Source of the DNA: an uncultured Myxococcales bacterium
Lineage (GTDB): Bacteria; Myxococcota_A; UBA9042
DNA: 64,000 nucleotides
Assembly (NCBI GenBank): GCA_903840165.1
Contig: CAIMEY010000115.1
Span: forward strand, 16,911-80,910
Direction of reading: 5' to 3'
Shown: one piece after another, positions 27,863 to 36,334 of the stretch
How the letters are laid out: each line of letters begins with the position of its first letter
How positions within the stretch are numbered: the stretch's first letter is position 1
The notes under the pieces: model-generated
What the model was told of the DNA's origin: nothing
Databases searched by the model: none
What the model saw: only the letters and a program-made list of their open reading frames with translations
Program-made: the position numbers and the translations under genes

Positions 27863-28126
27863 ATGTACAACGTTCATCTGCTGTCATTTCCAGCCAAGCG
27901 TCAGTCTCGCCTGGAGCGCGTCGTGCAAAAACACGGCCCGCGGACCCTGGACCGTGCGGCGCGTCTGGCCCTGCTCAGCGAGGTTCGCGGCGGACATGCC
28001 CAAATCATTGCCCGCTATGTGGAAGAACATACAGCGGAAAATGTCGTCCTTGAACTGAAAATGCTCGACGCGGTTGCCGAGGTTCGCCAGGATCAGCCTG
28101 TGGCCGATGTGCCGGCGGCGGCATAG
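27863..28126 (+). CDS. Small protein of unknown function
   Basis: 87 residues from the ATG at 27863, five bases after a strong GGGAGGT. A GTG two codons earlier is less likely. The sequence begins MYNVHLLSFPAKRQSRLERV, is helical and charged, and ends Val/Pro/Ala-rich. The pattern of a basic first helix, a middle helix (RTLDRAARLALLSEV) and a final strand (VLELKMLDAVAEVR) faintly recalls the ribosomal L7/L12 C-terminal domain, but this is a weak impression. No cysteines, signal or membrane segment. It is preceded by a foldable leader and followed by moaA 240 bases later. Confidence 0.6.
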   Translation: MYNVHLLSFPAKRQSRLERVVQKHGPRTLDRAARLALLSEVRGGHAQIIARYVEEHTAENVVLELKMLDAVAEVRQDQPVADVPAAA

Positions 28127-28153
28127 GCTGTTCATTGGCATGACTGCGGAAGG

Positions 28154-28181
28154 TTCGACGAACACTGTTTTTCGTTATATT
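28154..28181 (+). promoter_or_regulatory. Possible sigma70-type promoter for moaA
   Basis: TTCGAC (28154-28159) and TATATT (28176-28181) with a 16-base spacer in an A/T-rich stretch upstream of moaA. The -10 is good and the -35 is poor. A GTTCGACGAAC palindrome overlaps the -35. Confidence 0.3.
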
Positions 28182-28369
28182 TCAACGAGCTACCGCCTGC
28201 AGATTCGCTGCGTTGCCAAGGCCCTTGGTATCCTGTTTCATCGGCTCGCTATGTCCGCCTTGCCGAGCATATTCAATACTATCAGGATGTAACTCGCCCG
28301 TTTGGGTCTATGGGGCCGGCGCCGGCAGAGGCCGCTGCGACGCGACAACTCCTGCGGCAGGTTCAATCG

Positions 28370-29470
28370 ATGATCAGCCAGAGTCATTGTCACACGCCGG
28401 TTGCGGCGCTCTCTATCGGCCGGTTGGTCGCCGATACGGGACAACTGACCCAAGGCTTGGTGAAAAACCCGTTTCAGCTCGTGGACTTGCAGGCGCGGCG
28501 CGTTGCCTATCTGCGCATCTCGGTCACCGACCGCTGCAACTACCGCTGCACGTATTGCATGCCGGAAGCGGGCGTGCACGTGGTGGCCCGCGATGAACTC
28601 TTGCATTTCGATGAGATAGAGCGCCTCGGCCGGGTCTTTGCGGAACTGGGGGTCACCCGGATCCGGCTTACGGGCGGCGAACCGCTTTTGCGTAAGAACA
28701 TCGAGAGCTTGGTCGCATCGCTGGCCCAGATTCCCGGCATCAATGACTTGGCGATGACGACCAACGGTCACCTCTTGGCGGACATGGCCGGTCTGCTGCA
28801 TCAAGCCGGGCTGCAGCGGCTCAATGTGTCGATTGATACCCTTGATCCACATAGATTTTCAGAAGTTACGCGTCGCGGTGATTTAGCCAGTGTCCTGCGC
28901 GGCCTTGAGGTCGCCCAGAACCAAGGGTTTGCGCCGATCAAACTGAACGCCGTGGTGCTGCGTGGCCTCAACGACCACGAACTGCCGCAACTATGCGAGT
29001 TTGCGGCAAAAAATGGTCACATACTTCGACTGATTGAGTACATGCCCATCGGTGTCGACGCATTTTGGAGTCCATCGACCTTTGTCGCTGTGGCTGAGAT
29101 GCGGAAAACCCTGGAAATAGACTGGGATTTGACGCCGGACGATGCCCACGGTCTGCCGGGAGGCGGGCCGGCCAAGTATTGGCGCGGTGTTCGCCGCAGT
29201 GACGGATTGTCCTTGCGTTTGGGCCTGATCAGCGCGGTGACCGAGAACTTCTGCCGGCTGTGCAACCGGGTGCGGCTGTCCTCGACCGGCACCTTGCGCG
29301 AATGTTTGTCGACGGCGGGTGCCTTGAGCCTGCGCGACATGATGCGACAAGGGCGTAATAACAATGAGTTGCGGGAGGCTATTGCCGCGGCGCTGGCAGG
29401 CAAGGTTGAGGGGCACCGCTTCCATGACGCAGTTCCAACCGTAGAATCCATGAGTTCTATTGGCGGGTAG
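28370..29470 (+). CDS. moaA: GTP 3',8-cyclase (molybdenum cofactor biosynthesis)
   Basis: About 366 residues. The start is uncertain: ATG 28310, ATG 28370 and a GTG closer to the domain (about 28461) are all open. The radical SAM motif is CNYRCTYC within LRISVTDRCNYRCTYCMPEA, followed by LTGGEPLLRKNIESLV. The second, C-terminal Fe-S cluster is in FCRLCNRVRLSSTGTLRECL (CxxC-x13-C). The protein ends in Gly-Gly, as MoaA proteins do; this tail is needed for activity in studied members. It catalyses the first step from GTP to cyclic pyranopterin monophosphate with MoaC. No other mo genes are visible nearby, so the pathway is dispersed. Confidence 0.94.
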   Translation: MISQSHCHTPVAALSIGRLVADTGQLTQGLVKNPFQLVDLQARRVAYLRISVTDRCNYRCTYCMPEAGVHVVARDELLHFDEIERLGRVFAELGVTRIRLTGGEPLLRKNIESLVASLAQIPGINDLAMTTNGHLLADMAGLLHQAGLQRLNVSIDTLDPHRFSEVTRRGDLASVLRGLEVAQNQGFAPIKLNAVVLRGLNDHELPQLCEFAAKNGHILRLIEYMPIGVDAFWSPSTFVAVAEMRKTLEIDWDLTPDDAHGLPGGGPAKYWRGVRRSDGLSLRLGLISAVTENFCRLCNRVRLSSTGTLRECLSTAGALSLRDMMRQGRNNNELREAIAAALAGKVEGHRFHDAVPTVESMSSIGG

Positions 29471-29495
29471 CTTGAGTGGCCCCTAAGTCATTGGA

Positions 29496-30815
29496 CTAGG
29501 CCAGCATACGATTGCTAACCAAGTAAAAACAAACGGCAAGTAGCGCAATCATGCACGCGATCACCGTCAAGCGTCGCCACAGCGGCGGTTGCGGGGCCGG
29601 CGGCAAATCGCGCGACAGCAGCAGACCGGCAAGAAAACCCGTTATCAAACCACCGATATGCGCCCCATTGTCGATAGAAGCCACGGCCGAGCCGAGCGCT
29701 AGGTTGAGCGCCGTAAAAGTCACGGCACTGCGGACAAGTCCACGAAAAACCTCACGTGGCACGGCATGGCGCCGCGACAACGCAAAGCCAAGCAGGCCGC
29801 CCATCAGGCCAAAGACCGCGCCGGAAGCACCAACGCTCGGCATATTGGGCGAAGCACGCAGCGTAAAGGCGAGCGACGCAATGGAACCGCCGATTCCTGC
29901 AAGCAAATATACGGACGCGAAGGCCACTCGGCCAAAGAAGCGCTCGGCCGTCTGGCCCAGGGAGCGCAGCACCCACATGTTCATGGCAATGTGCAGCAAA
30001 TTCGCATGGATAAAGGTGCACACTAGCAAGCGCCATGCCTGATGCTGTCCGGACGTCAAAGCCGCGACGTTTGCGCCGAACTGCTTGAGGACGGGCACAG
30101 GAAACCCATTCTGGACAAAGGCGAAAAACGCTGTCAGTAGGTCCGGCGACTGCCCGTGGCCCAGGGACGCAACTTCGGGCTGCGCAGCCAAGGCCTGCTG
30201 AAACAGCGTCACAGCGGGCGCAATCATCACCAAGAAAACCAAGGCATTGAGTGCGATCAGCACCTGGGTCACCGGCGTGCCGCGTTCGGTGTGGCGCAGG
30301 CGGTCAAAGAACACGTCGGGATTGCGTGAATCGCCTAGGCCCTGTAAGTGCTCAAGCGGGTTCACTTTTTGCAGCTGCGCTAGGGTTTCGGGCTCAAACA
30401 TGGCCTGCAGGCGCTCGGCGATGCGGGCCCCGTAGGCTGCCTGATCAACAGAGGAAATGCCTACAATTTCAAGGCCAAACTCGGCAGCCAGCGTAGCCAA
30501 GACCGCGGTTCGCAGTACCGGGGCCGCCATGACCAGGACCAGCACACGTGGCTTGACCGGCAGTTCGGGAAGGCGCTGTAACCAGGCGTGAAACTGGTCA
30601 ATACTCGGCGCTTCCCACGGCAGGATCAGCCAAGCACCCGGCGGTAAAGCGCCCGCATTGTCCGGGGGTACCTGAAGCAGGACTGGCACGCGCTTCCAGT
30701 CCGCTTCCGAGGCGCGACTGGCGTACTTCGCCCCCTGCAGCAGCAGGAAGTGCTGGACAAGTGCAGAGGTTTCTACCGTTATTTTCGATAGGTTGGCGTC
30801 GGCCTGTGGCGTCAT
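29496..30815 (-). CDS. Rhomboid family intramembrane serine protease with N-terminal cytosolic domain
   Basis: 439 residues. The first 200 form a soluble domain of unknown type (VKPRVLVLVMAAPVLRTAVL, then a helix and an FFDRLRHTERGTPVTQ linker). The rhomboid core follows with about six to seven membrane helices: WRLLVCTFIHANLLHIAMNM carries the HxxxN oxyanion motif, NMPSVGASGAVFGLMGGLLG holds the catalytic GASG Ser, and NGAHIGGLITGFLAGLLL has the catalytic His. It would cut transmembrane substrates in the inner membrane. It lies between moaA (convergent) and the Ser/Thr kinase gene (same strand, 69 bases upstream). Confidence 0.9.
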   Translation of the reverse strand: MTPQADANLSKITVETSALVQHFLLLQGAKYASRASEADWKRVPVLLQVPPDNAGALPPGAWLILPWEAPSIDQFHAWLQRLPELPVKPRVLVLVMAAPVLRTAVLATLAAEFGLEIVGISSVDQAAYGARIAERLQAMFEPETLAQLQKVNPLEHLQGLGDSRNPDVFFDRLRHTERGTPVTQVLIALNALVFLVMIAPAVTLFQQALAAQPEVASLGHGQSPDLLTAFFAFVQNGFPVPVLKQFGANVAALTSGQHQAWRLLVCTFIHANLLHIAMNMWVLRSLGQTAERFFGRVAFASVYLLAGIGGSIASLAFTLRASPNMPSVGASGAVFGLMGGLLGFALSRRHAVPREVFRGLVRSAVTFTALNLALGSAVASIDNGAHIGGLITGFLAGLLLSRDLPPAPQPPLWRRLTVIACMIALLAVCFYLVSNRMLA

Positions 30816-30884
30816 GCAGTTCCTAGGCGCGTCCGCAGGGTCGGGTCAACCTCAGCCGGACGGGCCGGGCGCCAAGGGCTGTGG

Positions 30885-32840
30885 TCACACGCGAAAGACA
30901 AACCACCAGACGGCAGCAACCACGCCACCAAGCGCGAGCAGTACGGCCGGAATGACCAGCCAAAACGCAGATTTACCTGCGTGGGCTCCTTGTCCGGCAC
31001 CGGCAACCTGTGTCGACAGCGGTTGCGCGGTAGACTTGGCGGGCGGACGGGGCGCGGCCAGCGATGGCGCACCAGGCATGTGCAGCGGAGCAACTACCGC
31101 CGTCGATGCCCCCGGGTCACGCAACTGCTGCGCCTGCCCCAAATCTGGCTGTGTTTCCGCCCGATCGGACCGAGAGGCATCGGCGACCGGCTCAGGGCCT
31201 GGGCGGCGCAGCGGGGCCATATCGACCGTGCGCGCCGTGGTGATCGAACCTAGGGCTACAGCGGAAAGCGGTGGCACTGGCGCCATGGAACCCGCTTTGG
31301 CGGTTGGGAAAGTTGAGCCGGCATTTCCCGGCGTTGCCGCAGCCGCAGCCGTACGTGTGGGCGCCCGACGGATAGCGCCCGGGGCCTCAATGCCAGCCAA
31401 GCCGGTCGTTGGGGCGCGCTGCCCAGGCGGTGGTGGCGGAATAGCGGCCTTGGCCTTGGGCTTTTCCGTCGATGGCCCGGCAACGGGCGCAGCAACCGCG
31501 CGTGGCGGCAGGGCAATTGGCGGGCGAGCGGGTGCCTCGGCCCTCTGGGGACGCTCGGTCGCAGAATGGCCGATCCCGACGCCGACCAAGGTGCGACTGT
31601 CGCCGTCGTCCTCGCCAAAAGACGCAAACTTGCGGGGGGTTGGTGCAGAGGGCGCGGGCCGAGACAGCACGTCGTCCGGCAAGTCATCGGGAATCGACTG
31701 ACTCGGCTGCCGGCGCTGGGCAGCGGCTGCGTGCCTCACTTCTTCGACGGGCGCTGCCGCCGTTGGCATTTCTGAGAAGACAACCGCTGTTGGCTGACTC
31801 GCCACGGGTGCAAGCGACGTCGGCAGGATCGGCGGGGCCGAGACCGCTGCGGGTGCTTGAGGCAGGGCCGGCGGCGAATCGGGCTGCGTCATCTCGCGAT
31901 CAAGGCGAGGCGCACTTGCTTCGCCGCGATGGTGGCTTGTCGCCGGGTGGGCCGCCTGCTCGCCGCGCAACTCGATGAGCATTTGGCCAATTCGCTCGCG
32001 AACTTCGGAAGCATTCTGCGGTCGCTGCTCCATCTTCTTGGCCAGCAACTGCTGAATCAGGTCATCCAACCCTTTGGGCACAAACTGATCTTTGCACTGC
32101 AGGTGAGGCACCGGCTGCTTGACGTGTTTGAGCAAAATATCGATGACCGACGGCCCGTCATAAGGCGGCTCGCCCATAATCAGTTCGTACAGGACGGCGC
32201 CCAGAGCGTACAAATCCGTTGGCGGTCCAGCCTGTTTGCCCTCCACCTGCTCTGGCGCCATGTAGTGGGGGGTGCCAAACACCGAGCCAGCCCGCGTCAG
32301 CGCCGCCGTGACCATTTGCGTCGGCAGCTTAGCGATCGAAAAGTCCAGCACTTTGACAAAGTCCGGACCGCCGCCGTGATCGATGAGGAACAGGTTTTCT
32401 GGTTTGATATCGCGGTGAATGATCCCCTGGGCATGGGCGACGCTGAGCGCCGAGGCTACCTGCTCGCAAATCACCAGGGCCCGTTCGATCGGCACCGAGC
32501 CTTCCTGCTCCATCAGATCGGACATCGGTTGGCCGACCAGCACTTCCATGACGACGAAGACGCGGCCAGCGCTCTCGCCAACATCATGCATTGTAATGAT
32601 ATTTGGATGATGCAGCTGCGCCGCGGCTCGGGCTTCGCGGATCAGGCGCTTGGCCGCAACCGGGTCGGGGGCCACGTCCGTTCGCAGCACCTTGAGGGCC
32701 ACGTCACGGCCCAGATTCTTGTCCAAAGCCTTGTAAACCAAGGCCATGCCGCCCTTGCCCAGCCGAGACTGCACCAAGTAGCGTTCGGCAAAGGTCGCGC
32801 CGATCAGTAAGTCGGCTTGGCGGCTATCGGAAGAACCCAT
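30885..32840 (-). CDS. Hanks-type Ser/Thr protein kinase, membrane-anchored
   Basis: 651 residues from the ATG at 32840, which has TGAGG at good spacing; upstream ATGs lack ribosome sites. The N-terminal 270 residues are a complete kinase domain: RLGKGGMALVYKA (P-loop), VALKVL (Lys), HRDIKPENLF (catalytic loop) and APE in MAPEQVE. The metal-binding DFG is DFS (LDFSIAKLP), a conservative change. A long Pro/Ala-rich linker of about 330 residues follows. The last 30 residues form a membrane helix (AFWLVIPAVLLALGGVVAAV), so the kinase faces the cytoplasm with the tail in the membrane. Such kinases are abundant in myxobacteria; targets are unknown. Confidence 0.92.
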   Translation of the reverse strand: MGSSDSRQADLLIGATFAERYLVQSRLGKGGMALVYKALDKNLGRDVALKVLRTDVAPDPVAAKRLIREARAAAQLHHPNIITMHDVGESAGRVFVVMEVLVGQPMSDLMEQEGSVPIERALVICEQVASALSVAHAQGIIHRDIKPENLFLIDHGGGPDFVKVLDFSIAKLPTQMVTAALTRAGSVFGTPHYMAPEQVEGKQAGPPTDLYALGAVLYELIMGEPPYDGPSVIDILLKHVKQPVPHLQCKDQFVPKGLDDLIQQLLAKKMEQRPQNASEVRERIGQMLIELRGEQAAHPATSHHRGEASAPRLDREMTQPDSPPALPQAPAAVSAPPILPTSLAPVASQPTAVVFSEMPTAAAPVEEVRHAAAAQRRQPSQSIPDDLPDDVLSRPAPSAPTPRKFASFGEDDGDSRTLVGVGIGHSATERPQRAEAPARPPIALPPRAVAAPVAGPSTEKPKAKAAIPPPPPGQRAPTTGLAGIEAPGAIRRAPTRTAAAAATPGNAGSTFPTAKAGSMAPVPPLSAVALGSITTARTVDMAPLRRPGPEPVADASRSDRAETQPDLGQAQQLRDPGASTAVVAPLHMPGAPSLAAPRPPAKSTAQPLSTQVAGAGQGAHAGKSAFWLVIPAVLLALGGVVAAVWWFVFRV

Positions 32841-33174
32841 CCGCGCCTCAGGCATGCGCGCGACCGGCAGGCAGGATTGCCCAGGCGCTGGCACGCGCCG
32901 AGACTGTACGGGATGCGGCGCAGACGTGCAACGTCCCACGGATCGGCCGATTTCTTCCGTTGACAAGGGCGCCGGGCAGGCTGTAAAATGGGCGGCCCAC
33001 AGCGCGACTCCTGCCCGATTTCGGGTCCCAAAGTCGGCGGTGGACATGGCCTCGTTTGCACGCACCCCCAATGGGTTGCATCGCCCCAACGACGCCGCGG
33101 TGGCCAAGATGGCCTCCTACTCGGATGCCCTTCGCTGGGAGCCACGCCTAGCTGGCACAATCAAAGGAATTTCC
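32841..33174. other. Divergent intergenic region kinase/rpoZ
   Basis: 334 bases between the kinase start and the rpoZ start. It carries the rpoZ promoter candidate at 32960-32989. An open frame on the plus strand runs through it into rpoZ, but only its last part looks like a real protein. Confidence 0.4.
32960..32989 (+). promoter_or_regulatory. Sigma70-type promoter for rpoZ
   Basis: TTGACA (32960-32965), an 18-base spacer and TAAAAT (32984-32989) make a near-consensus housekeeping promoter. It predicts a transcript start near 32996 and a leader of about 180 bases before rpoZ. Confidence 0.6.
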
Positions 33175-33396
33175 ATGGCGCGCATTACAATCGAAGATTG
33201 CCTCGACACCGTTCCTAACCGCTTTGCCCTGGTGATCATGGCAGCCAAGCGGGCCCGGCAACTTGCCGATGGCGCCACGCCGACCATCGAGAGCAAGAAC
33301 AAAGAATGCGTGACTTCTCTGCGCGAAGCCGCAGATGGCCGAATTCGCTTTACGCGTCAGGTCTTGCCGCTCATTGAGCGCCACGTGCGCGATTAG
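33175..33396 (+). CDS. rpoZ: RNA polymerase omega subunit
   Basis: 73 residues from the ATG at 33175, with AAAGGAATTTCC upstream. The sequence (MARITIEDCLDTVPNRFALV, then AAKRARQLADGATPTIESKN and KECVTSLREAADGRI) is the omega family across its length. Omega helps assemble RNA polymerase by binding beta prime and can form part of the ppGpp site. The gene appears monocistronic, with a strong promoter-like sequence upstream and a repeat-containing gap downstream. A 180-residue in-frame extension is open but has no similarity to omega proteins. Confidence 0.93.
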   Translation: MARITIEDCLDTVPNRFALVIMAAKRARQLADGATPTIESKNKECVTSLREAADGRIRFTRQVLPLIERHVRD

Positions 33397-33519
33397 TTCC
33401 CGCGGCAATCGCTTTGGCCGCCGACCTTGAACCACCGAAGGTCTACGGCCGTCGGCTCCGCACGCCGCTTCTGGCTTTCGAAGCAGCCGTCGCCGATGGT
33501 TTTTCCGTGTTATATCTCG

Positions 33520-33540
33520 GTGTTCACTCAAAGGGCTCCT
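33520..33540 (+). repeat. AAGGGCTCCT dispersed repeat copy
   Basis: GTGTTCACTCA then the exact core at 33531-33540, preceded by TTATATCTC. Intergenic, 135 bases after rpoZ. Confidence 0.65.
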
Positions 33541-33634
33541 AGGGAGCCGATTGAGCTCGATCCCGTTCAGCCGCAGCCGATGGGCCTTCGCTGTGAACAG
33601 GGCTTGAGGGCGCAAAAACTGTTACCACTTCAAG

Positions 33635-33655
33635 CGGTTCACTCGAAGGGCTCCT
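33635..33655 (+). repeat. AAGGGCTCCT dispersed repeat copy
   Basis: CGGTTCACTCG then the exact core at 33646-33655. It shares TTCACTC and the core with the copy 115 bases upstream. Confidence 0.65.
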
Positions 33656-33704
33656 TCATTGCCTCGGCAGAATATTCAATAATTTCGCGGTGCACTGGTT
33701 GGGC

Positions 33705-34403
33705 TCAAGGCTGCCCGTCGCACCCATAGCGTTCGAGGCGGGCGCGGGCTTCAGAAATGCGCTCGGCGTAGCTCAAATCGCTAGGTAAGTTGCCGTCACG
33801 CCAAGCTTTTCGTGCGTGAACACCGCCCATGTGGTAGGCAGACAAGGCGTAGACCAAGTCGCCGTCGAACTGTCGGAGCAGGCGCGTCAGGTAGGCGGCG
33901 GCAGCGGTGGCGGCACAGCGACTTTCCCCAGGGTCTTCGCAACCAAAGGCCGCGGCAGTCCGTGGCACCAACTGCATCACGCCTTGGGCCCCAGAACCGG
34001 ATTGGGCCTCCGGATTGAATCCCGACTCGACCCAGGCGATTGCCAAGAGCAGATGCCCATCGAGCCCCGCTGCTTGGGCCGCCTTGGTCAGCACGGGCCG
34101 CACTTGCCGGCAGCGTTGGGCCATTCGCCCATTGATCGTCAGTGGTTTGGCGGGACTCCAGCCGCTGCTGTCACCCCGGTCGCGGGAGCCCGCGTCGGTG
34201 ACCACATCGTCGTCGACTTGCGCCATGGCCGCGTGCCGAGGCAGCGCTGCAGGCGGTCGCACCAAAGCTTGGCCCTGATCCTCTGAAAAACGTTGCGCTT
34301 CGGGGCCGCCTGGGTGAACCAGGGGTTCGCCTTGGTCAAACTGTCCCTGCGCGCAACCCGCGCCGGCCACAAGCCAACCCAGTGCGATTGCGAACCGTTT
34401 CAA
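33705..34403 (-). CDS. Lytic transglycosylase (SLT domain), probable lipoprotein
   Basis: About 232 residues if translation begins at the TTG at 34403, which gives a signal-like KRFAIALGWLVAGAGCAQ; an ATG at 34508 adds 35 non-signal residues. The C-terminal half is an SLT goose-type lysozyme fold: LLLAIAWVESGFNPEAQSGS has the catalytic Glu, GAQGVMQLVPRTAAAFG is the second motif, and YALSAYHMGGVHARK is the third (usually AYNAG). Several cysteines suggest a disulfide (FGCEDPGESRCAA). It cleaves murein glycan strands in the periplasm, for turnover or for fitting envelope machines. The lipobox is weak. Confidence 0.85.
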   Translation of the reverse strand: MKRFAIALGWLVAGAGCAQGQFDQGEPLVHPGGPEAQRFSEDQGQALVRPPAALPRHAAMAQVDDDVVTDAGSRDRGDSSGWSPAKPLTINGRMAQRCRQVRPVLTKAAQAAGLDGHLLLAIAWVESGFNPEAQSGSGAQGVMQLVPRTAAAFGCEDPGESRCAATAAAAYLTRLLRQFDGDLVYALSAYHMGGVHARKAWRDGNLPSDLSYAERISEARARLERYGCDGQP

Positions 34404-34900
34404 CGTGCCCGTGTGCTGCAAAACTCGCCTGCTGCCTGCGCAATCCCGGTGCGCGCGCGACTGTAGCGTCCAAGGCCTCCAGGCACTTGCACCAGTCTGA
34501 AACGTCACTTGCCATAGATTTGCAAGGATGTCTAGCGTCCGTGCACAAGTTATCCACAGGCCCCTAAGAAGGTGTACGGCGCCGTTTTCGCTCGGCTAGC
34601 ACGTCAGCCCTGAAGTTCCTTGCGGGTTCGAGATACAGTGTTTGCTTTTCACTTCAAGGCGTCCCATGGCCCTCGCCCCCCGCGCGCGAGTTCACCCCGC
34701 GTTCGGCCGTGTCCCCGGCTGCAACGTCCTCAATGCTGCGAACTTTCCAGTAACCCGCAAAGCACGTAGGGTTACCTGGACTAGCACCTCAGGCTAGGAC
34801 GCATCGCGCCGAGCAGTGGACGCAAACCCTACAACGTCCTACACTACCGCGCCCGCCGCGCCAGTTTTTGCCACGTCGGCGGCCTTCGGAGATCGGTACT
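34404..34900. other. Divergent gap upstream of the HEAT-like gene
   Basis: No convincing gene. One consensus DnaA box, TTATCCACA, lies at 34550-34558, and an inverted repeat GTAACCC-N12-GGGTTAC at 34750-34775. If the transglycosylase starts at 34508, the first 105 bases are coding. Confidence 0.4.
34750..34775. promoter_or_regulatory. Inverted repeat GTAACCC-N12-GGGTTAC
   Basis: Perfect 7-bp arms at 34750-34756 and 34769-34775, about 125 bases before the HEAT-like gene. Possible operator; no known regulator matched. Confidence 0.3.
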
Positions 34901-35626
34901 ATGGGGCTCTTTGACTTTTTTACCGGCAGCAAGGGCGATCAAAAGAGCATCGATCGCATCAAGCGTCGCCTGACAGATCAGTATCGCCAGACCCATGAGC
35001 GCTATGAAGCCATGGATGAATTGGTGAAAATCGGCTCGGCCGAGGCACTCGATGCCCTGCTCGAACGCTTTACCCTGCGCGTCAGCGGTCCGACCGTAGA
35101 CGAGGAGGAAAAGCAGTACTGCCACGACCAGTTGGCGCGATTTGGCTTGCAAGCGACCGAGCCCCTCAAGCGCTTTATCGCTACGCATGACGCAGTCTAC
35201 TTTCCGCTCAAGGCCTTGCGCGCGATCGCCGGCGATGAAGTAGCTGTGGAGACCCTGCTGCTGGCGATCGAAAACGCTGACCCGGGTTACCATGAGGGCC
35301 TGGATCGTTTGCGCGAGATCGTGTCAAACCTACGTGATTTCAAGCATCCTCGCGTGCGCGACGCCTTGGCCAAGCTGCTGACCAGCCGGGCCAACGAGAT
35401 TCGCTTTTATGCGCTCGATGGCCTCTCCGGGTATCCACCTGAAGAAGTCGTTGAATTCTATGCACAACGCCTCATCGACCCCGCAGAGAGCCAGCGGGTC
35501 AAAGCCCTGGCGTGGGAACTGGCCTTGGACCTGCAACTGCCGATGCTGCCGTGGGCGGACGCCTTGCGCGCCGTCGTTCCGCCGCAATATCGCATCGATG
35601 ACAAGGGCCAAGTCTGCCGCGCTTAG
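34901..35626 (+). CDS. HEAT-repeat-like protein
   Basis: 241 residues from the ATG at 34901 (GGAGATC upstream). The N-terminus (MGLFDFFTGSKGDQKSIDRI) leads to a series of paired helices: a degenerate repeat of about 35 residues with EALDALLERF, EPLKRFIATHD, FPLKALRAIAGDEVAVETLL, PRVRDALAKLL and RFYALDGLSGYPPEEVVEFY. This is an alpha-solenoid (HEAT/armadillo-like) fold for protein binding. No catalytic motif, signal or membrane segment, so probably cytosolic. It is 222 bases upstream of greA on the same strand. The partner is unknown. Confidence 0.75.
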   Translation: MGLFDFFTGSKGDQKSIDRIKRRLTDQYRQTHERYEAMDELVKIGSAEALDALLERFTLRVSGPTVDEEEKQYCHDQLARFGLQATEPLKRFIATHDAVYFPLKALRAIAGDEVAVETLLLAIENADPGYHEGLDRLREIVSNLRDFKHPRVRDALAKLLTSRANEIRFYALDGLSGYPPEEVVEFYAQRLIDPAESQRVKALAWELALDLQLPMLPWADALRAVVPPQYRIDDKGQVCRA

Positions 35627-35848
35627 CGTCAGGGCCCATCCTCGTTCACGGACCCCAATCGGTTGCAGTTGGCGCTTGACCTTGTCGCGCAGCGGCTTAG
35701 GATGAGGCACGGGCCAAGGCCAAGGCCACTGTTGGCCGAGGTCCCTTCGGCTTGGCCGTTGACCGATGACCACCATCAACCCAGTGTTCTAGAAGAAAAG
35801 GCCAAAATATCGCGATCTTGTACGCGCAATGGCCAGGAGTTCGAGTTC

Positions 35849-36328
35849 ATGTCTACCTATACGATGACCCCTCGCGGCCTGCAGCGTTTGCACGCCCAAC
35901 TGCGCCTGTTGCGCGAAGTCGAGAGGCCCAAGAACGTGCGCGACATCGAAGAAGCCCGCGCCCATGGGGACTTACGCGAGAACGCTGAGTACCACGCCGC
36001 CAAGGAACGGCAGGGGCATATCGCTGGTCAGTTGCAGGCGCTGGAGTCGCAGATCGGATCGGCGGTGGTGATTGACCCGTCCACGCTCAGCGGTTCCCGT
36101 GTGATCTTCGGGGCTACCGTGACGCTGGTTGACCTCGACAATGACAAGGCGCCGCCCATGGTCTACCAGATCGTCGGCGAGCTGGAGGGCGATCTGGCAG
36201 CCGGCCTGATTTCAATGAGTTCGCCCCTGGCCCGTGGCTTGATCGGCAAGGAAGAGGGCGACGAGGTCGCGATCATCACGCCTAAGGGCAGCCGCCAAGT
36301 GCTGATCGAGAAAGTGGAATTCCGCTAG
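35849..36328 (+). CDS. greA: Transcription elongation factor GreA
   Basis: 159 residues from the ATG at 35849, with AGGAG upstream; a longer open frame begins at 35663 but adds unrelated sequence. The coiled-coil N-terminal domain has the acidic tip motif ARAHGDLRENAEYHAAKERQ. The C-terminal FKBP-like domain ends LARGLIGKEEGDEVAI and then the TPKGSRQVLIEKVEF strand. GreA enters the RNA polymerase secondary channel and stimulates cleavage of backtracked RNA. tsaE starts six bases after the stop. Confidence 0.95.
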   Translation: MSTYTMTPRGLQRLHAQLRLLREVERPKNVRDIEEARAHGDLRENAEYHAAKERQGHIAGQLQALESQIGSAVVIDPSTLSGSRVIFGATVTLVDLDNDKAPPMVYQIVGELEGDLAAGLISMSSPLARGLIGKEEGDEVAIITPKGSRQVLIEKVEFR

Positions 36329-36334
36329 GATCTC

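Larger units (their letters stand above)
33397..33704. other. Convergent gap with two copies of the dispersed repeat
   Basis: 308 bases between the ends of rpoZ and the transglycosylase gene. It holds two AAGGGCTCCT repeats in the same orientation 115 bases apart, each after an A/T-richer stretch. No gene or clear terminator was seen. Confidence 0.5.

Noticed and set aside
32854..33174. N-terminal extension of the RpoZ frame as a larger protein
   Set aside because: The extension covers the rpoZ promoter-like sequence and the kinase upstream region, has no omega similarity, and the ATG at 33175 has its own ribosome site.
34550..34558. Perfect DnaA box TTATCCACA, possible replication origin
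   Set aside because: It is a single box, with no cluster, no A/T-rich unwinding region and no dnaA, dnaN or parAB genes nearby.
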